A DNA stretch of 60,000 nucleotides from Polytrichum commune (taxonomy: Eukaryota > Streptophyta > Polytrichopsida > Polytrichales > Polytrichaceae): positions 1,118,501 through 1,178,500 of the forward strand of contig OX485805.1 in NCBI GenBank assembly GCA_950295325.1, written 5' to 3'. Shown piece by piece: positions 1 to 11,624 of this stretch. The position numbers were made by a program, and so were the translations under genes. The stretch's first letter is position 1; every line of letters starts with the position of its first letter. The notes under the pieces are model-generated. The model was not told the DNA's origin, ran no database searches, and worked only from the letters and a program-made list of their open reading frames with translations.

Positions 1-142
1 TTTGCACCCTTCTTTGTTTCCATGGTTTCCCTTAACACTCGTCAATGCATTAGGAAGTAGATTAGGTTTTATTACTTAAAAGGAATATAGAGTACAAAAA
101 ATTGCAGTGACTTGGACAATATAAGTAATGGAAGGGTGCAAA
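1..142. repeat. Small inverted-repeat element (MITE-like)
   Basis: The window opens with TTTGCACCCTTC (1-12) and its exact reverse complement lies at 131-142, enclosing about 118 bp of AT-rich DNA with no reading frame. Terminal inverted repeats at this spacing fit a miniature inverted-repeat element. The left edge coincides with the window edge, so the true terminus and any target duplication are not visible. Confidence 0.4.
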
Positions 143-1530
143 CAAATGGGCCATTTTTGAAATTCAAGTAATTATAGGGAGGCTTTAATTCAACCCTTGA
201 AGGTAAATAGCCCCAAAACAAAAAACCCTGAGCCGCACGTGGTGCACAAAAATGCCTTAGAGTGACCTACCCGTGTGGCTTCCATATAGAACACCATCTA
301 CTGTAATTTGTGCCTCATTTCCTAATAAGATATGTTGTTTAATATATGTGGAGGGATCATCCAACAACAAAGTGATTGCTTAAATGGCTTCATATAATGT
401 TGAACTCCACATATTAGTATTTGATAGCTTCATATTTGTATACATGGTGCTTCTCTCATTTACTATCACTATATTCAATATTTGTAGACTTTATCTTGTC
501 TCAACTAAATATATGAACAACAACAACATTGTCTAATGTTTGGGTCGTCCTACCTAAACCATCTTCATATGAGTTCTTAATTGGGTTCTTCAGCAAAAAC
601 ACCCGCTTCAATATATTTGTATCTCATAAATATGTAAACTTGTAAATAAGTATGTTAATGTTCCATCATGCTATAAATCAAACAACATCTTTGTTGCTTT
701 TCGCAAACAACAATGATATTAAGTTGTCAACACTTAATATTGCATAATTCCATATTATAATGAATGACATTACATAAACTTGTATAATTAGATTTAGTTC
801 AATGGTATGTGTTAACGGATCCATCGTAGGCTATAGCATTGTCCTTTACCAACAACCTTCATAGATAATTACAATATATAACTCGAAACCATTCATTGTG
901 TAAATGGTTACCATAGTTATATTATTCCATTATGTAATTGCCTACGAGGATTGCAATATAATTATTAAATACTCCTCTTAGTCTAGTATCTATCATTCTC
1001 GATTCATGCATATGTGTAGATTACTAAAATTACAAAACCAATACAGTTTCATTATTTGATATTAGCAAATCCATCGGGGGACCATTAAATTAAAAACCTT
1101 AGGCTATAAAGGTTTTTTAGTATCCTCAAGGATGGTATGGGATAGGTGGCTAAAGGATACCCACCTGCGAGGCCTATCGACCGTCGATGGGCCTGGGGCT
1201 CTCCAATGGCTCAGATTGTGTATTCGTTTGGGCCATGGAGCGCCCCGTGACACGTGGCGGCCATGAGCCGAACGGACACGAAAGGCGCCGGCTCGAATGG
1301 GTCCCGCCCTTGAGTGACCTTCCCCCTTTCACTCTCCCCTCCGCACTTTCTCCTTCTCTCTCCTCCGCTCCAAGCTCCTCCTCCTTTGTACGTTCCTCAT
1401 ACTTTCTGGAGGCGCCGCCGCTCTTGAAAGCGCCGCCTCCTCCCTTGCATTCTCTCTCTCCTTCCCTCTTCATCATTATCTCATTCTCTCTTTCACTCCT
1501 CTTCTTCTTTTGATGGACGACACTTGTATG
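143..1530. other. AT-rich non-coding stretch
   Basis: No supported gene. The short frames at 1174-1513 lie in CT-rich low-complexity sequence and overlap on both strands, so I do not call them. A segment near 530-640 has patchy similarity, roughly three quarters identical by eye over about 60 bp, to 50920-51010 in the left flank of the family 3 element, so part of this stretch may be an old end of a related element. Confidence 0.5.
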
Positions 1531-1537
1531 TGAGCGT

Positions 1538-1538
<1 letters not shown>

Positions 1539-1578
<40 letters not shown>

Positions 1579-1604
1579 TAGATTTGGAGAGCGGAGAGCG
1601 TAGA
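1539..1604. repeat. 7-bp microsatellite
   Basis: Tandem copies of a 7-bp unit (GGAGAGC in one register) run from about 1539 to 1577 and resume imperfectly to about 1604. Nothing links it to a gene. Confidence 0.85.
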
Positions 1605-2058
1605 GGAAATAAAAATAGTAAACTTGTCAGACTAAAATTAGGATATTTCAAAATAGCCAAGAATATACCAAGAATATTCCAGAATATGATAATAATAGTA
1701 AAAAATTGGACCTATTTCCGTGGGATGTATAGGTCATAAAATAAAATAAAAACCCTGAATTTGAAATGGTCTCATTAAGTTTGGAAACCGTGAGGTGGTT
1801 GAATTATTAAAACCAATGATGACTACAAGAAAAAATCAATGAAAATGGATTTTTTGAGATTGGTATAATTGAAGAATGAGTCAATCAAAATACAAAGGAA
1901 TCAAAATAATAAACTTGCTTGGTTTTTATGCATCATTTTTCTCTTTGTCTTATATGTGAGTCTATTCTATAGCTTAGACTTTAGCAATTATCGTTTGTGG
2001 CCGAATAGATTATAAATTGGACTCATACCCAACATCATTGTATATACAGTTGCACACA

Positions 2059-2526
2059 ATGGGAGATGAGAGAGACATGTTTGCTGAATTAGGATGGGAT
2101 AAGGAAATTAAAAGTCTAACAGATCCTCATATTCCGGTTAATCCATTGCCGGAATTTCAGTTTGCTGCTGGAAATCGAAGTAGTGATGACTACGAGCTGA
2201 CTCCATTTTCGCAATCTACACAAGCATGGAGGTGGAGGGTACGGGAGGAGCAAAAAAAATATGAGAAAAAAGAAAACAGGCAGGAAGATGTGCCGGAGAA
2301 AGATGCTGATTTGGATGAAGACAAATCGAACGAAACGGAGGAGGAGGTGAAGGTGGAAGGGGAATCTTTGAAGTCTCTTTCATTTTGCGAACGGATGAGA
2401 GGAATGACGCCGCATCATCTTCCGCTGAAGGATCGAAAGAGAGATAAGACAGTTTCTTATATGGATTTGCTTCGACCGGGTCCACCTCCCTCGCAATCAT
2501 CTAAGAAGTATGCAAAACGGAAATAG
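2059..2526 (+). CDS. Unknown 155-residue charged protein
   Basis: Function unknown. The first ATG in a frame ending at 2526 is at 2059 (start MGDERDMFAELGWDK), giving about 155 residues. The N-terminal third contains a proline-containing segment (PHIPVNPLPEFQF), the middle is a highly charged Lys/Glu stretch that may be coiled or disordered, and the C-terminus is basic (SSKKYAKRK), which would suit a nuclear protein. It converges on the MULE-type transposase gene that ends at 2688 on the other strand, so it may be an accessory ORF of the same element. A possible splice acceptor (tatatacag) just upstream of the ATG means a 5' exon is possible. No catalytic motif is visible. Confidence 0.45.
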   Translation: MGDERDMFAELGWDKEIKSLTDPHIPVNPLPEFQFAAGNRSSDDYELTPFSQSTQAWRWRVREEQKKYEKKENRQEDVPEKDADLDEDKSNETEEEVKVEGESLKSLSFCERMRGMTPHHLPLKDRKRDKTVSYMDLLRPGPPPSQSSKKYAKRK

Positions 2527-2687
2527 AGTTGATAGACATAGGAAGCATTGTAATACAAAATTTTGAAGCAAATAAAAATAATTATTGAGATTATACCTTT
2601 ATTATATCAATCAATTATTGCTTCACAAGAGGTCCAGAAATGGATACATATATCATAGCCCAAAGTACTGCTAGGCTGAGATAAATC

Positions 2688-5600
2688 CTAAGAAGTAGAC
2701 TTTGTCAAAAGACCCCCTTCGAGGAAGAGTTTGACTTCGTTGAATCTAAATGTCGAGGCGTGAATGAACAAATTCACTTCCGCATCCAAATTAGAAACCT
2801 TGATGAAAATGTAATACAAATGCTTACAATTCAGATAAGAATTTCGTTTGCGGCTGAACTTGGAAATCATATCCAAGAAGTATGCGCAGTTGCACTCTGG
2901 AAGAGAACTGACTGTCGTTTGGTAGATCGGTGGTTGGGGTTCTGATTTGGACTGCAGTGTGATAATGCAACCAAATCCCGGTTGAGGGATCATAATTAAC
3001 TTCAGAACGGTACCATGCACAGCTTCAGCAGAGGCCACCATCTGCCTCTGCTTTGCCGAAGGTGCGCTGCTGGATCGCCGAACAAGCTTGGACAATCTTG
3101 TCGGAGGGATCATGTCAGGGTTTTCTGGAACACGGATTCCAGACATATCCAGCGGGGGAGCAGAGTTGGTGAAGAGTTGAGTCGGTGTGATGCGCTCCTT
3201 TGGTGGGAGTTGAAAACCTGCGTTATCAAGGGCAAAGATCTCCGAGCGGGTGAGGTTGGTACCAATCTTCACGGGCCAGATTGGGGGAATAGGAGGCTTC
3301 TGGTCATCAGCAGAGAACTGCATGACCCATTTCCGACGAGGGCCCTTCACGCAACGCTCAATGTCGTCTGGGCAAAAGACAAAGTTCGTGCGCTTCATAG
3401 ATTGGAGTTTGTAATGATGCCATATACCGGTGTAGGTCAGCGCAGGGACGCTCTTATTATTAGTGACGATTCTTGCGGTGCACTTCTTCTTCGTGCCCGC
3501 ATGATTAGCCCAACAAGACTTCCCAGATGTATAGGGTATGCGGGCAATATGCCAAAGAAAGACATCTACTTTGGTTTCTTGCACGGCAGTGACACGCTGG
3601 AAACCAAGTCCTGCAGGTGAAGGCACTTGAACCTCTTGTACAGAGGGGGAAGACTCCTCAATGATAGTGGGTAGTGTTTCTGGTTGAGATCGAGTGACAC
3701 GCTTACCGGGGGGAGGGCGAGAGAAGTTCACGGTATCGGGGCGGTGGGTCTCGCCATCATCACCATTGGAGTGTCTGGTCTTCGCTTCTGCGATCCAAAC
3801 ACCTCGGCGCCCTCAAGGTGTGGATCGCGAGTGCAAAATTCTTCCCCACCGGACATGTCAAGCAAGACCTTCTGCAACACTGTGGGGTCGCCAGTACGCT
3901 GAGCTCGACGTTGAGCACCCCTGAGCTTTAGTTCTTCTTTGCTTGGACCATCTCCGCCAATTCCACCTTTAAGGAACTGGTAGTATGCAACAACTTGTAA
4001 GAAGGCGCGAATGTAGTCGTCAACCGTAGCCACGTATAGATCTCCACCCTTGTTGCCGGAGGCTTGAAGCCACTTGTTGTGGACGGACTCCGCAAGATTG
4101 CACGACGGCATCTCGGTCAATTGGTCTTGGGTTAAAACCTTTTCCTGATTGGAGAAATCAAGTATTAATATAAATGTACAGAGAGAGGAAATCGAATCCA
4201 AGAAAAACCAATAATGAATTATAAAGGAGATGTACCAGTTCCATGAAACCACCCCATTGAAGGTAGCAGAAGTGCCAAAAAGCAAGCCAGAGCTGAAGAT
4301 GCTTGAGACCGTCCTCACTTGTACAATTCGATGACGCCCACCAAGCCTTGATAGCTAGGTACGTAGTCTCAGCCTCTTCCATAGATGACGCATTTCGATA
4401 TTGAAGGCAAAGATGTCTATGTTGGTCTTGTAACTCATGCTTTATATACGATTTCGTATGTTTTTCGAGCGATTGTTTCCAATGGAAAAAACAAGTGCGC
4501 TCACGACCCTCCATTGGAACTTTGGGATCCCCTGAACCATACACAATGCGAACATCGTTCCAATTGGCTTGGGCACTGTCCGCCATGAAGCCTATAAAGT
4601 TTGGATGTGGGATACCGTGTCGGGCCATGACGTGGTTGAGGTTCTGCCAGAAGAGAACTTGGGCATCCTTATCCTCCGATTGGAAATCACAACATGAAAT
4701 GGTCATGACCCGTTGATAAGTCCCATCGTACACATGAGCGGCCATGGTGGTCCACCCTTTGACCCGCTTCACGTGATCGGACATCATCCACGCGTTCTCC
4801 AGGTCCCCACCCGGTTGCATCCGACGAACCAAATCCACTCCACTTCCAGGACCAACCTCCGACATCTTGAAGACGAACACCTTGTCTGTATTGTCACCTT
4901 GTCCTGGGAATTGGTTCCATTGGACGTAGGCCCAATTGCTAATGCCTCGGAGCTTCGCGATGCCATCCATAACACCAAACCTCCGCAAATATTTGAAAGA
5001 GGTAACCTTAGAGCGAAGGTTTGGGGAATTCAACTCTCTACAGCTCTCAAAAACAGGTTCAAGCTCTTTTAAAGAGAAGAGACGGTGTGTGTCATTATCG
5101 CCAGAAAGGAGAAACTCACCAACAATGTCCTTGCTAGTTTCAAGGACGATCTTGCTGTGGGTGGCTTGAGGCGTACGTTCAACGTGCTCCTCAAGAAGTG
5201 CATTGATACGCTTCCGACTGTCTCTGCAGTCTCCAACCTTCACTGGATGTTGATGAGAACCGAGATGAATGCAGGCTCTTTGGGATGACTCCTTCCCATG
5301 GACGTAGAAGATTTTGGCCTCGCATAGTGCAATGCATTTGGGAGGCTCTTTACAGATCCTGCAGACAAGAGTAGATCCGGATGGCACAATGCCAGAGAGA
5401 GGGAAAGGATCTTTAGTGAAACCTTCAAATTCTGTGTCATTGACCTTAGAGGTACGATGGGCGCGTTGAAGGTAATCACAACTCGGGTTTTGGCATTGGA
5501 GATGGCCAACACAGGTAGAGGAACGAAATGCAAGGCCAACGTCGTTTGTAATGTTGGTGGTTTGAGTCTTAGTCCAAACATGGCCATCATATTGCTTGTC

Positions 5601-6359
5601 CATGCCGTCCAACGACTTGGCCCTGGTTTGAGATGAAGAGACTTCTGCTGCAGGGAGGACAAATAACTGGGTGCCATCGAAACGAGGGGGAAGGTGATTA
5701 ACTTCTTGGATTTTGATTTTATCGTAATCTATTTTCTTGAGGACGTTCTTACTACCGGGCATAGAGCCAAGACGACGAAGACATTGAACAATAGTTTGAG
5801 GAGGTTTAGATGTAGGGACCGAAGTAGTTGAAGGGACAGAGCTAGATGGAGAAGGCGTTACGTAGGATGCAAAGGGAAACAAATGAGGGGAATCATGGAC
5901 AGCAGCCTTATGCACTGGTACATCTTCACTCGAAGAATCAGACAAGTCTATAACGTTGTCTACACCAGGCTCGGTCTTGACGCTTATTACCGGGGGTGTG
6001 CTAAAGGCAACAGTGGATGATCGAAGAGGAGGAAGGATTTCTGTTGACACTCCCATTTGAGAATCTGGCCAGCCACAAACCCTATACTTTCCCGCGCCAA
6101 GCTCCCACACTACATTGCCATTGTCAGTTACCTTGGAGGTCTCATGGAAGGTATGAACGAGCAATCCAGTATCAGGATGGTAGATCTCACGCTCTACCCA
6201 TATTGTACTAGCTTTCAAAGAGAACCTAATGCTAAGATGAAGCTCCGAGACAACAACAATACCTTGTGCACCAATGGGGAATATAATAGGGACCCCGATG
6301 CCATGTGAACGAAGTTCGGCCATCTCAGAGACGGGAGGAAGAATTGAGGTGGAAGCCAT
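2688..6359 (-). CDS. MULE-like transposase with SWIM zinc finger (multi-exon)
   Basis: Transposase of the Mutator-like (MULE) class, predicted to cut and join element ends in the nucleus. The first in-frame ATG is at 6359; a TTG-initiated frame extends further but is not needed. Exon 1 (6359-4236, 708 codons) holds the RNase H-fold core: YDGTYQ with Asp about 545, ADSAQAN with Asp about 594, then CFFHW, matching the MULE D-D-H/E pattern. A 91-bp intron (4235-4145, GT-AG, phase 0) joins it to an exon reading EKVLTQDQLTEMPSCN. The final part (to 2688) carries a SWIM finger, CNC then 19 residues then CKH, as is usual downstream of MULE cores. Between about 3830 and 3600 the frame changes. Either there is a frameshift near 3730-3800, or an intron with a weak donor near 3818 and an acceptor before RVTAVQETK. 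Terminal inverted repeats were not identified. Confidence 0.75.
4145..4235 (-). other. Intron in MULE-like transposase gene
   Basis: Read on the minus strand, the donor follows GGFMEL and begins GTACAT; the acceptor ends AATCAG before EKVLTQ. Both sides are phase 0, and removing the 91 bp joins two open frames that otherwise end in stops. Confidence 0.75.
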
Positions 6360-6678
6360 GAAGGCAGAGAAAGCAAACGTGAAGGAACAAAGATGCAAAG
6401 ATGCATAGAGAAGGAGAATGGTGATGATGATGAAGTTATAAACAAATACGCATGAATATCAGGAAGGAGACAAAACTGTCAGGCATCCTAAAAAAAGATA
6501 CCCCTAATTACAAAGATGGTTGTCAGATAGTAAAGCGCGCCTCCCATCGGGAGGTATTGCAATTATATACTGAGAAGAATGCGATTGCTCATTTTCTTTC
6601 CAATGTGTGAGTTTGATGTGGTGAGGTTGTGGAAAGGAAATAGAGCGAATAGGTCTGAATTGCGGGAGGGTTGAACAC
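6360..6678. promoter_or_regulatory. Divergent intergenic region
   Basis: 319 bp between the MULE-like gene (leftward) and the two-exon gene (rightward). It presumably holds both promoters. No clear TATA box or repeated motif was seen. Confidence 0.4.
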
Positions 6679-7678
6679 ATGAAGGAAATAGGCAATTCAC
6701 AACCTCCGACAACGGAACCATCTAAGAAAAAGAAGAGGAGGCGATCGTCTACACATTACACTGATAAGAAGAGAAAGATAGTGAGGACACAAAAGTCACA
6801 GGCAAGGAAAACGCCAATCGAGGGCCGTGGGACGCCCGAGGATTTGAGCCAAAGCATAAAGGACCTGCGGAAACCTTCGTGGAGGCTAGACTGTGGGATT
6901 CGGCCTTTTCATTTATCACCGATTGTAGAAGAGGCGGACGGAAGTAAAGCGCAACCAATGGCAGAAGTGGAGGAGTTGGGAAACGACAACATCCAAGAGG
7001 ACTCACGCGAAGAAACAAACTCTACAAGTGTCGTACGTATTCTTCGGGTTCTCCATATATTCAGTTGTTTGAGCACATAATAAAAATGGTAGAACATATT
7101 CAACTGTGAAACAACTTTTCTTTTAGATATTATGGTTTGTCATCATTGTTATAAACATTGTTTTATCTTAAATATAGGAAGAAGGGGGAAGTGGAGATAG
7201 TGGAAATATCTACGAAGAAGACAACAAGGAGGTAGCACAACAAATTGAGAAGGCGTTAGAAGAGCGAGAACCGATGTCGGGACAACCAACGATTCAAGCA
7301 AGAGAAAAAATGAAGGCGTCCAAGAGGAAAGCGGCAAAGGAAGATCTGAAATCAAATTTGTTGGGAGGCCGCGAAAGAGCTGAAGGAGGAGACCCATGCG
7401 CAGAAACCCTAAGTGTGGATGTTGTGACCCCTGCTTCAAGATTTCAGCGAAGCAAGGCGGGCGGAACACAACAAACATCAAGGCGAGGGCGTGGCCGCGG
7501 GAGAGGAATGGCGCAAGTAAACCTCAGAGATTCGAGAAGCACTCCAATAACGCCGACAGAGGACGGGACCTCGGAAGATAGTGGCGCCAATATAGGGGCT
7601 TCAGTGGAGGGCATACTCCAAATTCTGGTAAGGTGTCGGGATCTCGGCCAAGCTATGTTCCCCAACGTTTTTGCTTAA
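6679..7678 (+). CDS. Unknown basic, low-complexity protein, two exons
   Basis: Function unknown. Exon 1 is 6679-7032 (118 codons); a GT-AG intron (7033-7177, phase 0) joins it to exon 2 starting GAAGAAGGG at 7178, which is open to 7678. Residues 14-40 are strongly basic (SKKKKRRRS and similar), suggesting nuclear localisation; exon 2 is rich in Glu, Lys and Arg/Gly (RRGRGRGRG). No enzyme motif is seen. The gene diverges from the MULE-like transposase and could be a second ORF of that element. A good donor (CTG then GTAAGG) lies at 7627/7628 in phase 0, and gene 1 has a phase 0 acceptor at 12451. So these exons could be the 5' part of gene 1 across a 4.8-kb intron containing the palindrome array; transcript evidence would decide. 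Confidence 0.5.
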
Positions 7679-8306
7679 TTTCTATCACCTTGATTTCTCA
7701 TAGTATTTGGAATATCAGCTTGACTTGCTTTCGGCCTTGTCCTGATTTGGGTTTAGGAACATGTCAGGAAAGGTATGTTTGTGCTTGAAAAATCAAAAGG
7801 TTATGTGCACATCATGTTGCTCTCGGCCTTGTCTCATTTTGTGTAGTGCACAAGAATGAGCTAGGGGAAGAGGCCTCGGATCCGAGGCCTCATATTTGTG
7901 TAAGTTTGAGTATGTGAAAGGTAGGGTTTTGAGAGAGGCGAGGTTCTTGATTTCTCAAACAAATGGAATGTCGACTTTCTTGCTTTCTTGATTCCTTGCT
8001 CTCGGCCATTTCTTCTATTGTGTAGTGCATAAGTGGGAGCCATAGGAAGAGGCCTCGGATCCGAGGCCTCTTATTTGTGGGTAGGTTTGTGCTTGAAAAA
8101 TCAAAATGTTATGTGCACATCAATTGCTCTCGGCCTTGTCTTGTTTTGTGTAGTGCATAAGAAAGAGCTAGGGGAAGAGGCCTCATATTTGTGTAAGTTT
8201 GAGTATGTGAGAGGTAGGGTTTTGAGAGAGGTGAGGTTCTTGATTTCTCAAACTAATGGAATGTCAACTTTCTTCCATTTTTGATTCCTTGCTCTCTGCC
8301 TTGTGC

Positions 8307-8328
8307 CCCACGGGTGAACGCCCGTGGG
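8307..8328. repeat. CCCACGGG hairpin in the family 1 region
   Basis: An 8-bp stem CCCACGGG / CCCGTGGG with a 6-nt loop. It recurs at 11153-11174 and 11547-11568, followed each time by CATGTAACA. The third copy has stem CTCACGGG / CCCGTGAG, a paired change that keeps the stem. Confidence 0.85.
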
Positions 8329-8525
8329 CCATGTAACAAGTAACTTGGTTAGGCATGTCTTTATGAGGCACTTTGGTTGGTTCTGAGTATGTAAACTAGT
8401 TTGTGTGTGAGGCCTCGGATCCGAGGCCTCTCGGCTGAGGCCACTTGAGGTTTTTTGATTCAAAGTATAACTTGTATGAATGAGGCACTTTGCTTGTTTT
8501 TGAGGATGTAAACTAGTTTGTGAAT

Positions 8526-10061
8526 GAGGCCTCGGATCCGAGGCCTCTTTTATGTGTTCCAAAACAAGTGTACGGAAGAGGCACTTTGGTTTGTTTTGAG
8601 TATGTAAACTAGTTTGTGAATGAGGCCTCGGATCCGAGGCCTCTTTTATGTGTTCCAAAACATGTGTACGGATGAGGCACTTTGGTTTGTTTTGAGTATG
8701 TAAAGTAGTTTGTGAATGAGGCCTCGGATCCGAGGCCTCTTTTATGTGTTCCAAAACATGTGTACGGATGAGGCACTTTGGTTTGTTTTGAGTATGTAAA
8801 GTAGTTTGTGAATGAGGCCTCGGATCCGAGGCCTCTTTTATGTGTTCCAAAACAAGTGTACGGATGAGGCACTTTGGTTTGTTTTGAGTATGTAAAGTAG
8901 TTTGTGAATGAGGCCTCGGATCCGAGGCCTCTTTTATGTGTTCCAAAACATGTGTACGGATGAGGCACTTTGGTTTGTTTTGAGGATGTAAACTAGTTTG
9001 TAAATGAGGCCTCGGATCCGAGGCCTCTTTTATGTGTTCCAAAACAAGTGTACGGAAGAGGCACTTTGGTTTGTTTTGAGTATGTAAACTAGTTTGTGAA
9101 TGAGGCCTCGGATCCGAGGCCTCTTTTATGTGTTCCAAAACATGTGTACGGATGAGGCACTTTGGTTTGTTTTGAGTATGTAAACTAGTTTGTGAATGAG
9201 GCCTCGGATCCGAGGCCTCTTTTATGTGTTCCAAAACATGTGTACGGATGAGGCACTTTGGTTTGTTTTGAGTATGTAAACTAGTTTGTGAATGAGGCCT
9301 CGGATCCGAGGCCTCTTTTATGTGTTCCAAAACAAGTGTACGGATGAGGCACTTTGGTTTGTTTTGAGTATGTAAAGTAGTTTGTGAATGAGGCCTCGGA
9401 TCCGAGGCCTCTTTTATGTGTTCCAAAACATGTGTACGGATGAGGCACTTTGGTTTGTTTTGAGGATGTAAACTAGTTTGTGAATGAGGCCTCGGATCCG
9501 AGGCCTCTTTTATGTGTTCGAAAACAAGTGTACGGAAGAGGCACTTTGCTTGTTTTTGAGGATGTAAACTAGTTTGTGAATGAGGGCTCGGATCCGAGGC
9601 CTCTTTTATGTGTTCCAAAACAAGTGTACGGAAGAGGCACTTTGGTTTGTTTTGAGTATGTAAACTAGTTTGTGAATGAGGCCTCGGATCCGAGGCCTCT
9701 TTTATGTGTTCCAAAACAAGTGTACGGATGAGGCACTTTGGTTTGTTTTGAGTATGTAAACTAGTTTGTGAATGAGGCCTCAGATCTGAGGCCTCGTTTA
9801 TGTGTTCCAAAACATGTGTACGGATGAGGCACTTTCGTTTGTTTTGAGTATGTAAACTAGTTTGTGAATGAGGCCTCGGATCCGAGGCCTCTTTTATGTG
9901 TTCCAAAACATGTGTACGGATGAGGCACTTTGGTTTGTTTTGAGGATGTAAACTAGTTTGTGAATGAGGCCTCGGATCCGAGGCCTCTTTTATGTGTTCC
10001 AAAACAAGTGTACGGAAGAGGCTCTTGGTTGGTTTTGAGTATGTAAACTAGTTTGTGTGTA
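8526..10061. repeat. 96-bp minisatellite, 16 units
   Basis: Sixteen direct repeats with an exact 96-bp period, each carrying one family 1 palindrome followed by a conserved spacer (TTTTATGTGTTCCAAAAC and so on). Because 96 is a multiple of 3, one minus-strand frame stays open throughout and gives a repetitive 584-residue ORF, which I regard as an artefact. Units differ at a few positions, for example CATGTG or AAGTGT and TATG or GATG. Confidence 0.95.
9774..9795. repeat. Symmetrically altered family 1 palindrome
   Basis: In this unit the core CTCGGATCCGAG has become CTCAGATCTGAG. Both half-sites changed and the dyad is kept. The two changes are G to A in the left CpG and C to T in the right CpG, as expected from deamination of methylated CpG on opposite strands, or from correction of one arm by the other. 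Confidence 0.9.
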
Positions 10062-10202
10062 AGGCCTCGGATCCGAGGCCTCTCGGCCGAGGCCACTTGA
10101 TGTTTTTTGATTCAACGTATAGCTTGTATGAATGAGGCACTTTGCTTGTTTTTGAGTATGTAAACTAGTTTCAAAATGAGGCCTCGGATCCGAGGCCTCC
10201 TT

Positions 10203-10412
10203 TTAGTGCCCTCGATCAGCAGTCCCCAGGGAGTGGCTCCCGGGACTGCGAATGTTTAAACAGGCATAACTTCCTTGAATTTTGCCCAAATAGAGCAAGT
10301 GAGGTGTCCATCGGCATCTACATTTCACGTAGATGAGGATAGAGTGGTTGATTGTTAGATTCGGAGACAACACCTGGAAGATATGGAGGTCTGAAGCTGC
10401 CGGGGGGGGGGA
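10203..10412 (+). mobile_element. LTR fragment inside palindrome array (copy 1)
   Basis: About 210 bp match the middle of the chromovirus LTRs: GGGACTGC, AACAGGCATAACTTCC, GGCAAGTGAGG, CATCTACATTTCACGTAGAT and GGTCTGAAGCTGC occur in the same order, ending in a G-run. It is closest to the LTRs at 26435-27376 and 33871-34812. It sits between two family 1 palindromes. Confidence 0.8.
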
Positions 10413-10689
10413 AATGTGTTTTGTTAAGTGCATATGTAGGAGCTAGGAGAAGAGGCCTCGGATCCGAGGCCTCTTTTATGTGTTCCAAAACTAGTGTACG
10501 GATGAGGCACTATGGTTGGTTTGGAGTACGTAAATTACTTTGTGTGTGAGCCCTCGGATCCGAGGCCTCTCAGCCGAGGCCACTTGAGGTTTTTTGATTC
10601 AACGTATAGCTTGTATGAATGAGGCACTTTGCTTGTTTTTGAGTATGTACACTAGTTTCAAAATGAGGCCTCGGATCCGAGGCCTCCTT

Positions 10690-10905
10690 TTAGTGCCCTC
10701 GATCAGCAGTCCCCTGGGAGTGGCTCCCGGGACTGCGAATGTTTAAACAGGCATAACTTCCTTGATTGTTGCCCAAATGGGGCAAGTGAGGTGTCCATCG
10801 GCATCTACATTTCACGTAGACGACGATGGAGTGGTTGATTGTTAGATTCGGAGACCACACGTGGAAGATATGGAGGTCTGAAGCTGCGGGGGGGGGGGGG
10901 TGGGA
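10690..10905 (+). mobile_element. LTR fragment inside palindrome array (copy 2)
   Basis: A second copy of the same LTR fragment. Flanking palindromes at 10178 and 10665 are 487 bp apart and the surrounding sequence is duplicated too, so the LTR piece was captured once and then amplified as part of a larger unit. Confidence 0.8.
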
Positions 10906-11624
10906 TTGTATTTTGTTAAGTGCATAAGTAGGAGCTTTGGGAAGAGGCCTCGGATCCGAGGCCTTTTTTTTGTGTCAAGGTTTGTGCTTGAAAAATCAAA
11001 ATGTTAGGTTCATTTTTGAATTCTCTCGGCCATTTTCTGTAGTATGTATTTCATAAGGAGGGGCATTCGGAAGAGGCCTCGGATCCGAGGCCTCATTTTT
11101 GTGTCAAGGTATGTGCATGAAAAGTTAGGTTTTAACATGATCAAATGTGTGCCCCACGGGTGAACACCCGTGGGCCATGTAACAGGTAATTTGGGTAGGA
11201 TTTAGCATCATCACGGGGAGATGTCTCCATGTCAAATATTTTTTAAAATTATGATTTTTTTTCTCTATATTCATAACCATTGATTATACCTTTTGGTTAT
11301 TTTTTTGAAATTTTTTGTCATCTTCATTTTTCCTAGTAATTGTTTTAGTTGAATTCTGCGTCATTCTAGGTAGAAATGGTATGTTTTCTAGAAAAATATG
11401 ATCATCAAATTTGGTCATGATATTTTACTTCGTAGTAGATATCATGTATATCTACCTTCCAAAAAAATTTGAGAAAATTTTGACCCATTTGGTGGATGCA
11501 ACTTGGCAATGGAGTGACCTCCCCTGGAACATCATCAAATGTGAACCTCACGGGTGAACACCCGTGAGCCATGTAACAAGTAAATTGGTTAGGTTTTAAA
11601 ATCATCAAGGAGGGGCATTTGGAA

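Noticed and set aside
1174-1513. Overlapping ~100-codon ORFs on both strands
   Set aside because: CT-rich low-complexity sequence, with no motif and no better coding evidence for either strand.
8248-10002. 584-residue repetitive ORF on the minus strand
   Set aside because: It exists only because the minisatellite period is 96 bp, a multiple of three. Peptide repeats simply translate the DNA repeat, and the start and end lie in unrelated sequence.
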